Assembly (NCBI RefSeq): GCF_014646515.1
Contig: NZ_BMNK01000021.1
Span: 62,001-126,000, forward strand
Length of the DNA stretch: 64,000 bases
Direction: 5' to 3'
From: Nonomuraea glycinis
GTDB taxonomy: Bacteria; Actinomycetota; Actinomycetes; Streptosporangiales; Streptosporangiaceae
Under the pieces are notes generated by a model. The model ran no database searches. It saw nothing but the letters and a program-made list of their open reading frames with translations, and was not told the origin of the DNA. Of the stretch, positions 10,101 through 17,923 are shown in pieces. The stretch's first letter is position 1; each line of letters starts with the position of its first letter. A program made the translations under genes and the position numbers.

Positions 10101-12988
10101 TGGACGCGGATCTGCTGCGGCAGTTGCGGCAGGTGGTGGGTGGCCGACTTCCAGTTGTTGGTGAGCGTGTCCTGCACGTCCCACACCAGCTGGACGCCCT
10201 CGATCTTGTTCGTGCCGGCGCCGCTGACGTCGGGGGCCTTGACGTCGGCATACACCTGGGCCGACTCGCCCGGCGCCAGGTCGTACGGCAGCGGCGTCTT
10301 GAGCTGGCTGGCGGCGGTGGAGATGTCGGTGCCGTCGGGCAGCTTCCAGTGGTAGCCGACCACGGTGGAGGCCGCCGGCCAGACCTCGTCGGTGGCGTTG
10401 GTGACGGTCAGCGGGATCGCCCGGGCGGCGCCTGAGTCCATCCGCTCCGGGGTGCCGGGCACGTACCAGGCCGAAGCACCCGCGTTCTGCTCGGCGTAGA
10501 CGACCCGCAGCCGCGGCCGCAACACCGCTTCGCCGCTCTCGCCGGACAGGAAGGAGACCGCCTGCTTGGCCGCGCCGGCCTCGTTGGCGACCTTGACCAG
10601 CAGGCCCTTGTTGGCGGCCGGGTCGGCGACCCAGGCGCGGGCCGCGTCGGTGACCGTCCAGCGCTGCCAGCCCGGCGCCGCGCTCACCCCGGACACGCTG
10701 CCGAGCACCGCCGCGTCGACGTCGCCGCCCGGACTGGTCCAGGGCGTGTTCCAGGTCGCCGTCTCGTCGAAGCCGCCGGTCAGCCGGTGGGCGTCGAAGC
10801 TCGCGCCGGTGCCGGTGGAGTTCGCCGCCCACAGCGAGAGCGTGGTCTCGCTGATCTGCGCGTCGGCGGGGATCTGCGCGGCGAAGTCGTCGAACGTCAC
10901 CGCGGCGCGGGTGTTGCCGAGCGCGGTGGTGGTGTTGCCCACCTGCAGCCGTTTCTGCCCGGCCACCTCATCGTGGCCGGTGGCGGGCTCGCCGGAGGCG
11001 AGCGTGGTGTCCGCGCCGCCGTACAGGGTCTTGGCGATCTGCCCGGGTCGCGGCAGCACCACCGTCATCTCCTGCGACGGCGAGCGCTGCCCGTTCTTCA
11101 GCACCGCCTCCACCCAGTAGGTCGCCTCGTGGATGTAGGACGGGTCGGCGACCGCGTCGGTCGCGCCGCCGCTGGAGGTGTCCACATACTCGGTGACATC
11201 CGCCGGCAACGCGGTCACCAGGGCGTCGGAGCTGGTGGAGTGGCCGTCACCAAGCTGGCACCCGGACGGGCAGTACCGGTACAGCTCGTAACCGGCCAGG
11301 TCGTCGGAGGCGTCGTCCGGGGTCGGGTCCGCATAAGCCGTCCACGACAGCGCCGCGCCCACCGACGTGGTGGAGGTGACCGGCTGCAACGTCACGCTCG
11401 GCGTGCCGTACGTGACCACCAGGCGAGGATGGTTGACCGTCTCGCCGAACATGCCGTCGCCGCCGTAGACGTCCTCGCTGGATTCGTACACCGGCCCGCC
11501 GGCCTTGGCGGTCGACCCTTCGTCGGCCGCCCGCAGCATGAACCCGTACGGCTCCAGGTCGGTGTTCATCCACTTGTTGACCACACCGGTGACGTCGAAG
11601 GCGTGCCAGCGCGACAACTCCCCCGGCTGCCGCGTCACCGTGGCCGCCGCGGTGGCCGCCACGGCGGGCTGGCTGTTCCAGGTGGCCGTCCACGACTCCC
11701 ACTCGCCGGTGATCTCCCGCGCCTCGACGGTGACCGGCCCGGCCTCACCCAGCGCCTGGTCGAAGTACGTCTCCAGGCGGGCCTCATCGACCTGGGTGCC
11801 GAGCGGCATCGGCAGATTGAAGTGCAGCAGCGACCGGTTGATCGCCCCCGCGCTCGTCTTGCCCACCGGCAACTGCCAGGCCGCGTCGAAGTTGGTGGTC
11901 TTCTTGCCGGAGTCCACGTACGCGTCCTGCGTCTGCGGCGAGACGCTGAGGGTGGGGTCGATCACCACCGGCCACTTGCGCTCGGCCGCCGCCAGCCAGC
12001 CCGCGTCCGGCGTCAGCGTGATCGTCGCCTCGCCGCCCTGCTGGGTCACCGCCTGGGTGACCGCCTCGGAGTGGCGCATCCCGTACGGCGACGCCGGGTC
12101 CTTCTCCGCATCGATCATGAACGGTTTGGGAATGGTGAACGCCGCCGTGCCGTCCTGGCCGACGAACGCGATCGACCCATCCGGCCGCGCCTCGGCCTGG
12201 ACGCCGCCGGTCTTGACGGTGAACGCGTAGGAGGTGCCCGCGGCTGGCGGCTTGGTCAGCACCAGGTACTCCTTCACCCCCTCCGGGGTGAGCTTGTAGA
12301 CCACATCGACGCCGTCCCACACCTCCGTGTAAGTGACCGTCGAGGCGTCCACCTGCGGCGTGACCTGCCGGGCCTCCCCTGCCGCGCCGAGGGTGACCTG
12401 CCGGTCCCCCAGCTTGAGCCGCAGCAGCTTGTCGCTCCGGTCACCGAACCGGGTATCGAACCCCGTCCTGGCGTTGCCGTGCACGAACCCGTCCTGCGAG
12501 CTCGCCTCGATCCGGGTGTCTACCGGCTCCCACCCGCCCTTGGCGGTGCGGTAGTTGACCGGCCGGGACGACACCTCGGCCTGCGACCTGCCGTCCTCGA
12601 GCTCGTACACCGTGCTGAAGCGGGACCGTTCACCGGCCAGTTCCTTGACCCGCTTCCCCGGCGGCGCGGCGGCCTTCCGCTCCGGCGGGGTCGCGCCGGA
12701 GCTGCGCCCCGGCAGCGTGATCTCGCCCTTGGCCGGGCGCATCTCACCCTTGGGCCGCTCGGCGAACCAGCCCGCCACCGTGCCGTTCAGCCAGGAAGCG
12801 AACCGGCCGACCACTCCCGGCTCGGCGGAGGACGGAAGCATCGTCTGGGCCGCGACCGGAGGCGGCGGAGCGAGCGCGATCAGGACGACGAACGCGGACA
12901 GGGCCGCCACATAACGCCGCCACCGTCCGTGACGATGGCGGCGGGGCGATAAGGGTTCGGAACTCTGATCGGGGGGCGACTGCGCCAT
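4109..12988 (-). CDS. Secreted RHS-repeat polymorphic toxin with HINT pre-toxin domain
   Basis: The protein is 2,959 residues if started at MAQSPPDQ (ATG 12988). An earlier start at 13030 is possible, but the twin-arginine/hydrophobic signal (RRYVAALSAFVVLIALA, ending VAAQ) fits the later one. Domains in order: two DNRLRE-like beta domains (about 350-540 and 650-830), YD/RHS repeats from about 960, and a golvesin-C-like beta domain inserted at about 1930-2055. More repeats follow, then the RHS core end (YNPYRFNSKRWD to FLLRDTYNG, about 2475-2520). After it come an EF-hand-like loop DDDSDGFIDARE (about 2596) and a HINT/intein-like domain from C2685 (CHSFVPGT, TEYHPFWI, LHTYYV, LVHNSNC). A C-terminal module of about 128 residues begins VYRTQT. 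HINT should release the toxin by self-cleavage. The toxin family is not recognised. Confidence 0.9.
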   Translation of the reverse strand: MAQSPPDQSSEPLSPRRHRHGRWRRYVAALSAFVVLIALAPPPPVAAQTMLPSSAEPGVVGRFASWLNGTVAGWFAERPKGEMRPAKGEITLPGRSSGATPPERKAAAPPGKRVKELAGERSRFSTVYELEDGRSQAEVSSRPVNYRTAKGGWEPVDTRIEASSQDGFVHGNARTGFDTRFGDRSDKLLRLKLGDRQVTLGAAGEARQVTPQVDASTVTYTEVWDGVDVVYKLTPEGVKEYLVLTKPPAAGTSYAFTVKTGGVQAEARPDGSIAFVGQDGTAAFTIPKPFMIDAEKDPASPYGMRHSEAVTQAVTQQGGEATITLTPDAGWLAAAERKWPVVIDPTLSVSPQTQDAYVDSGKKTTNFDAAWQLPVGKTSAGAINRSLLHFNLPMPLGTQVDEARLETYFDQALGEAGPVTVEAREITGEWESWTATWNSQPAVAATAAATVTRQPGELSRWHAFDVTGVVNKWMNTDLEPYGFMLRAADEGSTAKAGGPVYESSEDVYGGDGMFGETVNHPRLVVTYGTPSVTLQPVTSTTSVGAALSWTAYADPTPDDASDDLAGYELYRYCPSGCQLGDGHSTSSDALVTALPADVTEYVDTSSGGATDAVADPSYIHEATYWVEAVLKNGQRSPSQEMTVVLPRPGQIAKTLYGGADTTLASGEPATGHDEVAGQKRLQVGNTTTALGNTRAAVTFDDFAAQIPADAQISETTLSLWAANSTGTGASFDAHRLTGGFDETATWNTPWTSPGGDVDAAVLGSVSGVSAAPGWQRWTVTDAARAWVADPAANKGLLVKVANEAGAAKQAVSFLSGESGEAVLRPRLRVVYAEQNAGASAWYVPGTPERMDSGAARAIPLTVTNATDEVWPAASTVVGYHWKLPDGTDISTAASQLKTPLPYDLAPGESAQVYADVKAPDVSGAGTNKIEGVQLVWDVQDTLTNNWKSATHHLPQLPQQIRVHSPTSDLLGLEKFYSYTGKNTGAGTTALTNLYAGNVVWGYNAFSNPSRGAQTFARMTYNSLDTSTASLGYGWSLQTSTLAKLGSQLQFHPPGQEWPSQVRLTDGDGTTHVWTLPEGQDPQTCDYDTCAYTHPRGVHLYLQQVDPSSFPPEQRDLAEQRRWVFTKPDRTQFFFDGEGFQSAIVDKNGNTMSFTYERRRSANKPTKFLQYITDAAGRKTLTLDYYAKGQDYTSIDDETWQPVTGTKLTNPHIIDNVESITDIAGRTVTFTYTDKGLMARMIDGEGDDGAKTFGFRYDATQGTKNVKLVAVTDPRGNTSDLTYYEAPVDPKDKWKIETLTDRLDGVTRFDYVDPDGPTGGVIHATVTDPLTHQSTYVLDAYGRPTSITNAKNETTALEWDPDHNVVKLTEANGAFATWSYDPKTGYPLELKDAEANHNGTAPTVLAYQSFLNGHVADLVDKTSPEGRKWAFGYDANGNLTTVTDPLGVQSATAGDYTTSYAYDPLGQLTTATDANGNPTTFGDYHPSGYPETITDAYSNATTTAYDARGNVLSVTDALGKTTTQTYDLFKRPLESKVPKDQDASPAVHIVTPAPVYDRNDNITKATAPNGAISTAVYDQADQLLESNLPKDSESGDARKATFTWDLAGNLKTQTEPKGNLTGADAAQFTTTYVYDQIYQLTDVLNADQHKITYAYDNVGNTTKVIDPRKNTTAEDDHTAIYTPDRNHRVIKVTDAAGHETSVTFDLDGLPVGQTDQEGNQAITVYNQRGDVTETRVPHSETDGVIKHITTRFEYDQVGNQTKTITPRGVETADDPADFINETKYDQLNRPVEQIYPFDPDDPVYNTPDSVFYAYDAVSRLKEISHPPSHGQSVRNVSTMSYWDNGWSKTTTDAWDIKTTYDYNELGLQTNRTVTSAGGSSQRALDWSYYPDGKLKTHSDDGVPLGLDVVMGDNSDTGQVTAVGSWTTTSGGTPSSNIVGPQATVTATEGFVGYDYATAPAGTGSSTFTWNLTTPAAGSYTVHAQFPPGATATDATYTINHDGGTATATIDQSQNAGDWVELGTFAFTAGTAHSVTLTDDANGSVVADAVKLVRDNSGDTDTEAKDFAYTYDPNANLTQITDSSPTAKIDLWDIAYTNLNQIDQIQEKLNGALKNTTGYVYNENSAPIQRTHDKTLATYRYDIRDLVDEVVNKKNATDTAPKTTGYTYTPRAERLTETKANGNTVTYDYFLSGVLRHSIETKPNATVVAEHTLGYQGNLHRNRDHAKIQNADNPGAYLEHVYAYTYDPRDRITTSVKTPAGGGAAQTDTYSHDANSNVWEQEVLGKQTTFSYDRNRLMTSVTAGATSTYTYDPYGRLRTIQGGGKTQEKYTYDGFDHVTRHEKLGADGVTGTVTTYSYDPLDRTTSKTEKEGTANAKTTTYSYLGLSAEVLDEEVAGQLTKSFQYSPWGERLSQVKFTADNREESSYYGYNPHTDVEQITSETGDTRATYGYTAYGSNDDKLFTGVDKPDPVDPTAKEEYNPYRFNSKRWDNSTGMYDMGFRDYNPGLNRFLLRDTYNGALNDLSLGTDPWTSNRYAFTGGNPITGIEHDGHEPRPWHDPKYDGSQCHDNASVECNPGSADEKIPASLSHPTYNSSMKDDDSDGFIDAREAARAGVSLDGGTRNGRPMGEKELEIISFVPIVGTPADIALAIKHLNEGDTEGAVWDLVGILPVGDAGKYIGNVVRRCHSFVPGTQVAMADGTYKPIEEVVVGDEILATDPETGETRAEPVTALMTSKGDKHLVQISIDNGDAGSTVIATEYHPFWIPELRRWLHASDLTPGMWLRTSAGTHVQIKAIKKWTAVQRVHNMTVADLHTYYVLAGTTPVLVHNSNCTVYRTQTSHPDSQRLGIDAYGNVSLSGEGRLYLNMSGDASHSLQFRGADGQVLSFDVDGSFVDRVRESALPQRKPRGFAGSAREWSRLRKTRPDIADPSVSPGLYGIPSNMFGALMGAITPGSGRVIR

Positions 12989-13030
12989 GACGGGCACTCC
13001 ACTCCGCACGGCCGACGAGCGACCGTACAT

Positions 13031-13556
13031 AAAGAGGATCTAAAAAGATCCACAGAGCAAAACACCCGAATCAGGCCACACAACGACATAATCGGTCAAT
13101 GATCACCCAAGGTGACGATCGTGATATCCGAACACTCGACCGATCACCTCAGGACAGCGGCCCTCGGCTGCGAAGATCCACCCCATCCGTCACGACCGAC
13201 CTGACCCATCGTCAACGTGACCGTCCGTAAACAGTGCAGGTCGAGATCGACTGGTCACCATCGAGGCCGGACTGTGACTCACAGCTAACTCACAGCAAAC
13301 CGGCAAGCTCCAACACGGCTGCGAAATGCCGTTCTACCTGCATAAAGCCGACGATCACCCGTGTGTGCCCCAGGGGTCACGCGATCAGACGACCCACAGG
13401 GCAGTGCTCTGCATCGACCTCAACGGACCGCACACCGCCTTCCCGACGGAGCCGCATCAGCCCTCTTGACGACATGCCACATCCCATGTCTAGATCAATT
13501 CGGCTCATCTGAAGATCCCGGAGGCTGCACTTGGCGCTGACCCGCCACCCACCGTC
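13031..13556. other. Intergenic region upstream of the RHS gene
   Basis: No convincing gene is seen. The stretch is less GC-rich near 13031-13130 and should carry the RHS promoter. A direct repeat ACTCACAGC occurs at 13277-13285 and 13288-13296, an 11-bp period of unknown meaning. Confidence 0.4.
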
Positions 13557-14288
13557 GTGACCACCCGCGGCCCATCACTCCACGACCGTCCCAGCCCCCG
13601 CGCCCAAGCCGTCAACTGCGCCACCGTCCTCGCCGGCCTCATGCACCTGGTCCTCGCCGCCATCCTGCTCGGCATTCCCAGCAGTACTCCCACCTTGGAC
13701 CCGTTCGGCACCCCTGATAGCGACGCCACCACCCCACCTGCCGCTGCCCTGCCCGTGTCCGCTCTGGTCCGGAACCGCACCACCTCCGTCCCCACAGCTC
13801 GCATCTCCCCGGTCGCCCTCACGCACCCGAGCACCCGACCCACGCCCGGACGGACCACCGAACCCGCCCCCGCCAGGACCCGGCATCCCACACGCACTCC
13901 ACCGCCCGCACACACCCAGACGACGAGAGCCCTCACCCAACGACCGGCCGACAGACCCGCCGCGACACCGCACCACACGAGCCCCGCCACACCCACAGAC
14001 GACGACCCGCCGGCCACCACCTCCAAGCACACCCCTCCGGGACAGACCCGGGAACCTCCTGGCCAAGCCGCCCGCAGAACACCTCCCGGCCAGCTGAAAC
14101 AACCGCCTGGCCAGGCCGCCGACAAGGCTCACGGCCCGAAGGACCACCCGCTCGGCAACACCGGCCACCCCGGCGAACGACTCGACAGCCCGAACAGCGC
14201 TCAGCGTGGAAACGCGATGGGTGATTCCTCCGCTGAAGGGCTCAGCTCAGCAGTGCCATCGCCGCGTTGTGGCCGGGGATGCCGCTGA
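13557..14288 (+). CDS. Possible proline/threonine-rich membrane-anchored protein
   Basis: A GTG start at 13557 gives 243 residues. One hydrophobic segment lies at about residues 22-40 (ATVLAGLMHLVLAAILLGI), followed by a long low-complexity tail rich in Pro, Thr, Ala and Arg with several PPGQ motifs (TPPGQ, EPPGQAA, QPPGQAA). Third codon positions are strongly G/C, which favours this frame over opposite-strand frames. However, low-complexity GC-rich DNA often yields spurious open frames. The 3' end overlaps the convergent oxidoreductase gene by 47 nt. It could be a wall-spanning surface protein, or not a gene at all. Confidence 0.4.
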   Translation: MTTRGPSLHDRPSPRAQAVNCATVLAGLMHLVLAAILLGIPSSTPTLDPFGTPDSDATTPPAAALPVSALVRNRTTSVPTARISPVALTHPSTRPTPGRTTEPAPARTRHPTRTPPPAHTQTTRALTQRPADRPAATPHHTSPATPTDDDPPATTSKHTPPGQTREPPGQAARRTPPGQLKQPPGQAADKAHGPKDHPLGNTGHPGERLDSPNSAQRGNAMGDSSAEGLSSAVPSPRCGRGCR

Positions 14289-15747
14289 CGCCGCCGCCTC
14301 TGCGGGCGGCCGCGCCGCACAGCAGGATCCGCTCGTGCTCGGTCTCCACGCCCCAACCGCCCTCCTCCCCGTACGGCCAGCTCAGGTCGCGGTGGAAGAT
14401 GTGGCCGCCGGGCAGGCCCGCCTCGTTCTCCAGGTCCACCGGGGACTTGGCCTCGACGCAGAGGGTGCCGTCGGGGGCGCGCAGGAGGCAGTCCTCGATG
14501 GGCTCGGCCAGGACCTGGTTCATGGACGCGAAGGTGGCGCGCAGAGCCTCCTCCCTGGCCTTGTCCGGATTTTTCCGGAAAAGGCGGGCGGGCATGTGCA
14601 GGCCGAAGAGGGTCATCGTCTCCGCCTTGCCGCGTAGCTCCGGCCCGAGGATCGACGGGTCGGTCAGGGTGTGGCAGTAGACCTCGGCCGGGGGCAGAGC
14701 CGGGATCTCGCCCCTGGACGCCTGGGCGTAGGCCGTGGCGAGCTGGTCGCGGGTCTCGTTGATGTGGAAGGTCCCGCTGAACGCCGCCGCCGGATCCACC
14801 CCGGTGTCCTTGAGCCGGGGCAGCCGGCTCAGCACCATGTTCACCTTGAGCTGCGCCCCCTCGGGCACGCTGGGCTCTCTGCCGAGCACCCGGTCGAACA
14901 CCGCCGGCGGCAGGTTGGCCAGCACATGCCCGCCGGTCACCGTGTGCTCCGCCTCATCCGCCGTACGGAAGGTGACCTCGCCGGTCGGCGAGATGCCGAT
15001 CACCTCCGCGCCGGTCACGATCTCCGCGCCGGCCTGCCGGGCGGCGGCCTCCAGCGCTCCCGAAACCGCGCCCATGCCTCCCACGGGGACGTTCCACACG
15101 CCCGTGCCGTCGCCGATGACGTGATAGAGGAAGCACCGGTTGGCCAGCAGGTCGGTGCCGGGGTCGGCGAACGTGCCGATCAGCGCGTCGGTGAGCACCA
15201 CGCCGCGCACCGTGTCGTCGGCGAACCGCTCGTCCACCGTCTCCCCGATCGGCCGGGCGAACAGGTCCTGCCACGCCTGCGGCCCGACCAGCCGCTCGAC
15301 CTCCCTGGCCGGGCGCAGCGGCTCCAGCAGGGTGGGGGCCAGCGTCTCGGCGATCCGGGCGGTCATGGCGTAAAAGTCCCGCCAGGCCCGGTGGTCGGCG
15401 TCGCCGCCGGTGACCGTACGGAAGGAGGCCGCCGTCCGCCCCTCGTCCTCGCCGTCGACGAGCAGGCCGGTGTCGCCGCAGGGCGTGTACGAGGCGTAAC
15501 GGCGGCCGCGCAGCTCCAGGCCGAGGCCCAGATCCTTGACGATCTTCGTGGGCAGCAGGCTGACCAGGTAGGAGTAGCGCGACAGCCGTACGTCCACGCC
15601 GGGGAAGGCGCGGGTGGAGATGGCCAGGCCCCCGGTGTGGTCCTGCCGCTCCAGCACCAGCACCCGCCGCCCGGCACGGGCGAGGTAAGCGGCGGCGACC
15701 AGCCCGTTGTGGCCCCCACCGGCAACGACCACGTCATATGCACCCAT
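14242..15747 (-). CDS. FAD-dependent amine oxidase/phytoene dehydrogenase-like oxidoreductase
   Basis: The protein is 501 residues. The N-terminal dinucleotide-binding motif VVVAGGGHNGLVAAAYLARA is followed by the second conserved element LERQDHTGG. The C-terminal FAD contact is GIPGHNAAMALL. Length and motifs fit the NAD(P)/FAD-dependent oxidoreductases related to phytoene desaturase and PYROXD2. There are no carotenoid genes next to it, so carotenoid desaturation is not supported; the substrate is unknown. It stands alone, convergent with the preceding open frame and about 125 nt from the end of the LysR gene. Confidence 0.8.
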   Translation of the reverse strand: MGAYDVVVAGGGHNGLVAAAYLARAGRRVLVLERQDHTGGLAISTRAFPGVDVRLSRYSYLVSLLPTKIVKDLGLGLELRGRRYASYTPCGDTGLLVDGEDEGRTAASFRTVTGGDADHRAWRDFYAMTARIAETLAPTLLEPLRPAREVERLVGPQAWQDLFARPIGETVDERFADDTVRGVVLTDALIGTFADPGTDLLANRCFLYHVIGDGTGVWNVPVGGMGAVSGALEAAARQAGAEIVTGAEVIGISPTGEVTFRTADEAEHTVTGGHVLANLPPAVFDRVLGREPSVPEGAQLKVNMVLSRLPRLKDTGVDPAAAFSGTFHINETRDQLATAYAQASRGEIPALPPAEVYCHTLTDPSILGPELRGKAETMTLFGLHMPARLFRKNPDKAREEALRATFASMNQVLAEPIEDCLLRAPDGTLCVEAKSPVDLENEAGLPGGHIFHRDLSWPYGEEGGWGVETEHERILLCGAAARRGGGVSGIPGHNAAMALLS

Positions 15748-15872
15748 TCATGCACCTTAGCGGCGAAGAACGTTCCACGTCAGGGAGGGATGGCGGCGAA
15801 GAGCGGTCAACCCTCGGAGAGTCATGACGGCGAAGAACGTCCACCGGCCGGGACGGCGGATGGCGGAGATCG

Positions 15873-16763
15873 TCAGGGGCGGCTGGCGATGGCCAGGAGG
15901 GTCGCGGCGGGGCCGGTCAGGGTGCGGCCGCGACGCCAGACGGCACGCAGGCTCCTGACCAGCGTGTGCCCGGCCAGCGGCACCTCGACCAGCCGCCCGG
16001 TGGCCAGCTCCGCCTCGACCGCGTACCCGCTGATGACGGCCGGCGCCGCGCCCGCCTGGGCCGCGCCCTTGACCGCCGAGTTGGAGCCCAGCTCCAGGCG
16101 CGGGCTGGCCTGCCTCAGGTCCCTGAACGCCACGTCCAGCGTCTCCCGGGTGCCCGACCCGGGCTCACGCACCACGAGCGCCGTCCCGGCCAGCTCCGCC
16201 CCTCTCAGCGCGGTACGGCGGCGCGTCCAGGGATGTCCGGGCGCCACCACGACCACCAGCCGGTCGGTGCCCACCACCCGGCTGGCCAACCCCTCGGGCA
16301 CGTACGGACCCTCCACGAACCCCAGCTCCACCTCCTCGGCCAGCACCCGGGTCGCGACGTCGGCGGAGTTCACCACGTCCAGCCCCACCTGAACGTCCGG
16401 CTCCCGGCTCTGCAACTCACCGAGCCACCGGGGCACGAGGTACTCGGCCACCGTCATGCTCGCCGCCACCCGCAGGTGGGCGGCGCCGCCGTGGCGCACC
16501 GCCTCGGCGGCCCGCATGAGCTCCTGGGCGGCCGCGACCACGTGCGCCGCCCAGCCGGCCACCACCTTGCCCTCGTTGGTGAGCGTGGAGCCGCGGGGCG
16601 TCCGCTCCAGCAGCGACAGGCCGAGCCGGCGTTCGAGCTGGGCGATGCGCTTGCTCGCCGACGGCTGGGCGATGCCCGCCACCTTGGCCGCCCGCCCCAG
16701 ACTGCCCAGCTCGCCGACGTCGACCAGCAGCTTCAGCGAGTCCAGATCGGGCAGCGAGCTCAT
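15873..16763 (-). CDS. LysR-family transcriptional regulator, YeiE-like
   Basis: About 296 residues. The N-terminal winged HTH is SLKLLVDVGELGSLGRAAK with QPSASKRIAQLERRLGLSLL. The rest is a LysR substrate-binding domain starting near LRVAASMTVAEYLVPRWLGE. ATG 16763 is preferred; a GTG two codons upstream (16769) is also in frame. The gene is divergent from a YeiH-family exporter gene, the arrangement seen for yeiE-yeiH in enterobacteria, so it most likely controls that gene and itself. An inverted repeat overlaps its start codon, consistent with autoregulation. The inducer is not evident; sulfite is a candidate from the YeiE literature. Confidence 0.85.
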   Translation of the reverse strand: MSSLPDLDSLKLLVDVGELGSLGRAAKVAGIAQPSASKRIAQLERRLGLSLLERTPRGSTLTNEGKVVAGWAAHVVAAAQELMRAAEAVRHGGAAHLRVAASMTVAEYLVPRWLGELQSREPDVQVGLDVVNSADVATRVLAEEVELGFVEGPYVPEGLASRVVGTDRLVVVVAPGHPWTRRRTALRGAELAGTALVVREPGSGTRETLDVAFRDLRQASPRLELGSNSAVKGAAQAGAAPAVISGYAVEAELATGRLVEVPLAGHTLVRSLRAVWRRGRTLTGPAATLLAIASRP

Positions 16764-16776
16764 AGCCACAGGCTAT
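16762..16776. promoter_or_regulatory. Candidate LysR operator between the LysR and YeiH-like genes
   Basis: ATAGCC-ACA-GGCTAT is a perfect 6-3-6 inverted repeat overlapping the regulator start. A wider pair TAGCCAC (16763-16769) and GTGGCTA (16794-16800) shares the left arm. Its position in the divergent promoter region makes it the likely binding site of the LysR protein. This is inferred from symmetry only. Confidence 0.45.
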
Positions 16777-16834
16777 GGGCTCACAGGCAACCCGTGGCTA
16801 CCGGGGGCCTCCGGCCGCCCGAAGACTGGACATC

Positions 16835-17809
16835 GTGCTGCAAACCCCCTCTCGCAAGACGCACACCTCTGTCCTGCCCGGCCTGTTCGCGGCGGCCATG
16901 GCGGTGGTACTCGCGCTGGCCGTACACGCGTTGCTGCCCGTGCTCAGCCCGGCGGTGGTGGCGGTGGCGGCGGGCGCGGCCCTGGCCGCGTCCGGGGGCG
17001 TCGGCGAGAGACTGCTGCCCGGCCTGCGGCTGGTGTCCAAGCGGGTGTTACGCGTCGCGATCGTCCTGCTCGGCCTGCGGATCTCGGTGCCCGAAGTGCT
17101 GGCCATGGGCTGGCGGACGGTGGTGATCGTGCTGGTGGCGACGGGCGTCACGTTCGTGGTCACGCCGCTGGTCGGCCGCCGCCTCGGCCTGTCCCCCGGC
17201 ACCGGCCTGCTCGTCGCCACCGGGGTGTCCATCTGCGGCGCGGCCGCCATCGCGGCCATGCGCGACAGCGCGGGCGGCGACGACGAGGACGCGGCGAGCG
17301 CCCTCGGCGTGGTGGTCCTGTACGGCAGCGCCGCCATCATCGCGGTGCCCCTGCTGGCGGCCTGGCTGGGCCTGTCACCGGCGCAGCTCGCGGTGTGGAC
17401 GGGGGCGGCGGTGCACGAGGTGGCGCAGGTGGCCGCGATCGGCGCGGCCTCGGGCGTGCTCGCCGCGGCGGTCACCGTCAAGCTGGGCCGGGTCATCCTG
17501 CTGGCCCCCATCGTCGCCCTGAGCGCGCGGGCCCGCCCCGGCGCCGGCCGGCCCCCCGTCGTCCCGCTCTTCGTCGCCGGATTCCTGGCCATGGTGGCGC
17601 TGCGCGGCACCGGGCTCGTCCCCGAGTCCGTGACGGCGGCCGTGCCCCCGATCACCGACGTGCTGATGGCCGCCGCACTGTTCGGGCTGGGCACCGGGAT
17701 CGACGTGCGCAGACTGCTGAGCGGCGGGCGCGCTCTGCTGCTCGGCGGGATCGCCACCGGGCTCATCGGAGGGATCGCGCTGGTGGGGGCCGTGCTGCTG
17801 ATCCCGTGA
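16835..17809 (+). CDS. YeiH/UPF0324-family putative sulfate exporter
   Basis: About 324 residues from the GTG at 16835; the frame is open further upstream, but that part has no family character. It is a polytopic membrane protein of roughly ten helices with YeiH signatures: RVAIVLLGLRISVPEVL, SICGAAAIAA, a YGSAAII element, HEVAQVAAIG and FGLGTGIDVRRLL near the end. The family is annotated as putative sulfate or sulfonate-linked exporters; transport has been little tested. Pairing with a divergent LysR regulator matches the enterobacterial yeiE-yeiH layout. Confidence 0.85.
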   Translation: MLQTPSRKTHTSVLPGLFAAAMAVVLALAVHALLPVLSPAVVAVAAGAALAASGGVGERLLPGLRLVSKRVLRVAIVLLGLRISVPEVLAMGWRTVVIVLVATGVTFVVTPLVGRRLGLSPGTGLLVATGVSICGAAAIAAMRDSAGGDDEDAASALGVVVLYGSAAIIAVPLLAAWLGLSPAQLAVWTGAAVHEVAQVAAIGAASGVLAAAVTVKLGRVILLAPIVALSARARPGAGRPPVVPLFVAGFLAMVALRGTGLVPESVTAAVPPITDVLMAAALFGLGTGIDVRRLLSGGRALLLGGIATGLIGGIALVGAVLLIP

Positions 17810-17923
17810 CGGGTGGACGCGCACGCGGTCCCGCCGTAACCTCCTCAGTTTGGAACAAAGTCCGGGAAAGACATCGTTCTGATTGAGAATCATCGGGACC
17901 ATTCGAGGAGCACGAAACCCACC

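Noticed and set aside
10787..12952. Long plus-strand open frame (about 720 codons) opposite the RHS N-terminal half
   Set aside because: Arg/His/Gly-rich antisense shadow; the minus-strand frame carries the DNRLRE domains and signal peptide.
13505..14168. Minus-strand Gly/Arg-rich frames opposite the Pro/Thr-rich candidate
   Set aside because: Third-position G/C bias and a membrane helix favour the plus frame, which is itself uncertain.
17870..17900. Fur/Zur-like element (TGATTGAGAATCA) upstream of psuG
   Set aside because: Only partial similarity to metal-regulator boxes, and psuG-psuK have no metal link.
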